A stretch of DNA of 7,097 nucleotides. Origin: CBFDBT01 sp965603115 (GTDB lineage: Bacteria > Pseudomonadota > Alphaproteobacteria > Sphingomonadales > Kordiimonadaceae). The notes below the pieces were generated by a model that saw only the letters and a program-made list of their open reading frames with translations, was not told where the DNA came from and searched no databases. Numbering within the stretch: the stretch's first letter is position 1; each line of letters begins with the position of its first letter. Positions 6,348 through 7,097 of this stretch are shown here, one piece after another. The position numbers were made by a program, and so were the translations under genes. Location of the stretch: NCBI GenBank assembly GCA_965603115.1, contig CBFDBT010000146.1, forward strand, positions 1 to 7,097. The letters are read 5' to 3'.

Positions 6348-6721
6348 GTTATAATTCTTCCAAGCCATAGTCCTGCGAAAAGCCCACCAATGGCAAGCAC
6401 GACAGATCCTGTTACATATCCAGCGGCCTCAGCCAACTGTCCGCGTTCTATTAACAGAGCTGTCTCCAAAGAGAAAGTAGAGAATGTAGTAAAACCACCG
6501 AGCACGCCAACTACGATGAAGGCCCTGAGCTCTGGCGTGGTATCAAAATGATGCGAAAGATAGGTAATCAGTAGCCCCATAAGAAAGGACCCGAGGATAT
6601 TAACCATCATTATACCCCACGGAAATCCATGGCCTGTAAGCCGTGCAATCCAGCCCGCCATAAAATGCCGTGACACTGCACCCAGCGCACCTCCAAGCCC
6701 TATTGCCATAATCATTTTCAT
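6344..6721 (-). CDS. crcB: CrcB/Fluc fluoride ion channel
   Basis: Fluc proteins are small dual-topology dimers in the inner membrane that let toxic fluoride leave the cell. This protein is 125 residues, the standard length, with four hydrophobic segments (about 3-25, 34-55, 66-90 and 98-122). Conserved features are GGALGAVSRHF (10-20, with Arg18), the pore Asn41 in WGIMMVNILGSFLMG (35-49), and GVLGGFTTFSTFSLE (72-86) with the sodium-site turn and the Phe80/Phe83 pair that lines the fluoride track. A single gene is enough, as one subunit inserts in both orientations. AAGGA lies 10 bases before the ATG at 6721; a second ATG at 6715 is possible but less well placed. It is the first gene of a close-packed unit ending with ATP12. 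I see no fluoride riboswitch in its leader. Confidence 0.95.
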   Translation of the reverse strand: MKMIMAIGLGGALGAVSRHFMAGWIARLTGHGFPWGIMMVNILGSFLMGLLITYLSHHFDTTPELRAFIVVGVLGGFTTFSTFSLETALLIERGQLAEAAGYVTGSVVLAIGGLFAGLWLGRIIT

Positions 6722-6798
6722 GAATTTTATTTCCTTAGCTGGTTATTATTTTCACAGCCTAAGCCATCTATCAGTGGCAAACAAGGCAAGGCCTTAGT
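6722..6798 (-). other. Leader of crcB
   Basis: The 77 bases between the end of the broken thioesterase frame and crcB are AT-rich near the gene and contain the crcB ribosome binding site (AAGGA, 6736-6732). There are TTGCC hexamers and an AATAAT, but the best pairing is 24 bases apart, too long for a normal promoter. A weak 4-base stem (GCCA...TGGC) and the self-complementary AAGGCCTT (6788-6795) are present, without a U-run that would make a terminator. Confidence 0.4.
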
Positions 6799-7097
6799 CT
6801 AAAGCTTATAAGATGCTATATCGGCAAGTTTCTTTTTGCTCCGCACAAAAATGCCATTGCCGCGTGCTATCTCACGACCCTCCTAGTCATAGAGGATAGA
6901 TTCTGCTTTTATTGGCATTAACCACCTTGCCTATAGCCCGCACACGTCCAGCTGACACTGGCCGCGTTAAATAGGTCGTGAAAGATGTGGTCAAAACAAA
7001 AACCTCTTCTTCTTTTGATGCGGCCGCAAAAAAAGCGCTGTCATCCAAAAGCTTGAAATAAACCGAGCCATGCACCGCACCCGCTGCATGAAAATAG
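6799..7097 (-). pseudogene. PaaI-type hotdog acyl-CoA thioesterase, broken (5' end outside the window)
   Basis: Hotdog thioesterases of this type hydrolyse acyl-CoA. The frame entering at the window edge reads FHAAGAVHGSVYFKLLDD then SAFFAAASKEEEVFVL, TTSFTTYLTRPVS and GRVRAIGKVVN, covering the family's HG turn (bases 7072-7067), the Asp on the central helix (7045-7040) and the first strands. It then ends early in NANKSRIYPL and a TGA at 6889-6887. The missing family C-terminus lies directly after in another frame, from 6894 to the TAG at 6801-6799: LYD, then an in-frame TAG (6885-6883), then EGREIARGNGIFVRSKKK and LADIASYKL. The LYDxEGREIARGxGxFVRS tail is what I expect from intact relatives. 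So at least two lesions are present, a frame-changing deletion of a few codons between RIY and LYD and a stop. Sequencing error is a possible alternative, but it would have to explain both. Confidence 0.8.

Noticed and set aside
5361..6368. Longer start of the pseudouridine synthase at 6368
   Set aside because: It would add MAWKNYN and overlap crcB by 25 bases. The ATG at 6347 forms the ATGA junction seen again at ATP12 and fits the usual N-terminus; the longer start is not excluded.
5580..6551. Plus-strand open frame of 323 codons
   Set aside because: It runs antisense across the pseudouridine synthase and into crcB, both clear genes. No ribosome binding site or domain is visible and it is rich in Phe, His and Ile as expected for a shadow.
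6755..6800. Terminator hairpin between the thioesterase remnant and crcB
   Set aside because: Repeated GGC/GCC words suggest stems, but the best are 4 bases with an 8-base loop, or need a bulge and shared bases, and none is followed by a U-run.
6722..6830. Fluoride riboswitch in front of crcB
   Set aside because: The leader has a CTGAT string, but lacks the paired GG/CC first stem with GATG and the conserved AAC loop of the crcB RNA motif. I could not build the pseudoknot.
6799..7075. Intact small protein of 62 residues starting at the GTG at 7075
   Set aside because: The frame continues upstream to the window edge with residues typical of the thioesterase family (FHAAGA before VHG), so this GTG is an internal valine codon and the reading frame is the remnant of a longer gene.
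1..7097. Mobile element, prophage, defence or secondary-metabolite system
   Set aside because: No transposase, integrase, terminal inverted repeats, tRNA-flanked junction, nuclease or synthase motif is visible; all identifiable genes are core metabolism or housekeeping with even composition.

Overview
The window reads as ordinary chromosome of an alphaproteobacterium. The clearest clue is an ATP12-type F1-ATPase assembly chaperone, a family found in Alphaproteobacteria and mitochondria. The PccB/PccA pair also looks alphaproteobacterial, and crcB followed by an rluC-type pseudouridine synthase is, from memory, a familiar alphaproteobacterial order. Base composition looks moderate and even. 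I cannot name a genus. Every gene I can support lies on the minus strand, so transcription runs from high to low coordinates.

Layout in reading direction. (1) 7097-6799: the end of a PaaI-type hotdog thioesterase gene that enters the window and is broken by a frame disruption plus an in-frame stop; it looks like a pseudogene. (2) 6721-4236: a tightly packed unit of crcB (fluoride channel), an RluC/RluD-type rRNA pseudouridine synthase, a small two-helix membrane protein of unknown role, and the ATP12 chaperone. Its three junctions are a 4-base ATGA overlap, an 11-base overlap and another 4-base ATGA overlap, so the genes are probably co-transcribed and translationally coupled. (3) 4235-4103: a 133-base gap with a strong ribosome binding site for pccB and some repeated short motifs, but no convincing promoter. 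(4) 4102-298: a propionyl-CoA carboxylase operon, pccB, a 79-residue membrane protein, and pccA, with 20-base gaps. (5) 297-203: a gap with a possible promoter overlapping a perfect 14-base palindrome. (6) 202-1: the N-terminal two-thirds of an acylphosphatase, cut by the window edge.

PccB (carboxyltransferase) and PccA (biotin carboxylase plus biotin carrier) together make (S)-methylmalonyl-CoA from propionyl-CoA, the entry of propionate, odd-chain fatty acids and branched amino acids into the TCA cycle. The 79-residue protein is co-encoded with them but has no function I can assign. The upstream unit is housekeeping: fluoride export, 23S rRNA modification and ATP synthase assembly.

I see no mobile element, phage, CRISPR array, tRNA, rRNA or novel defence system. 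The points most worth a second look are the decaying thioesterase gene, a Gln-to-Lys change in the bicarbonate-site motif of the biotin carboxylase, and the two uncharacterised small membrane proteins embedded in otherwise well-known operons.
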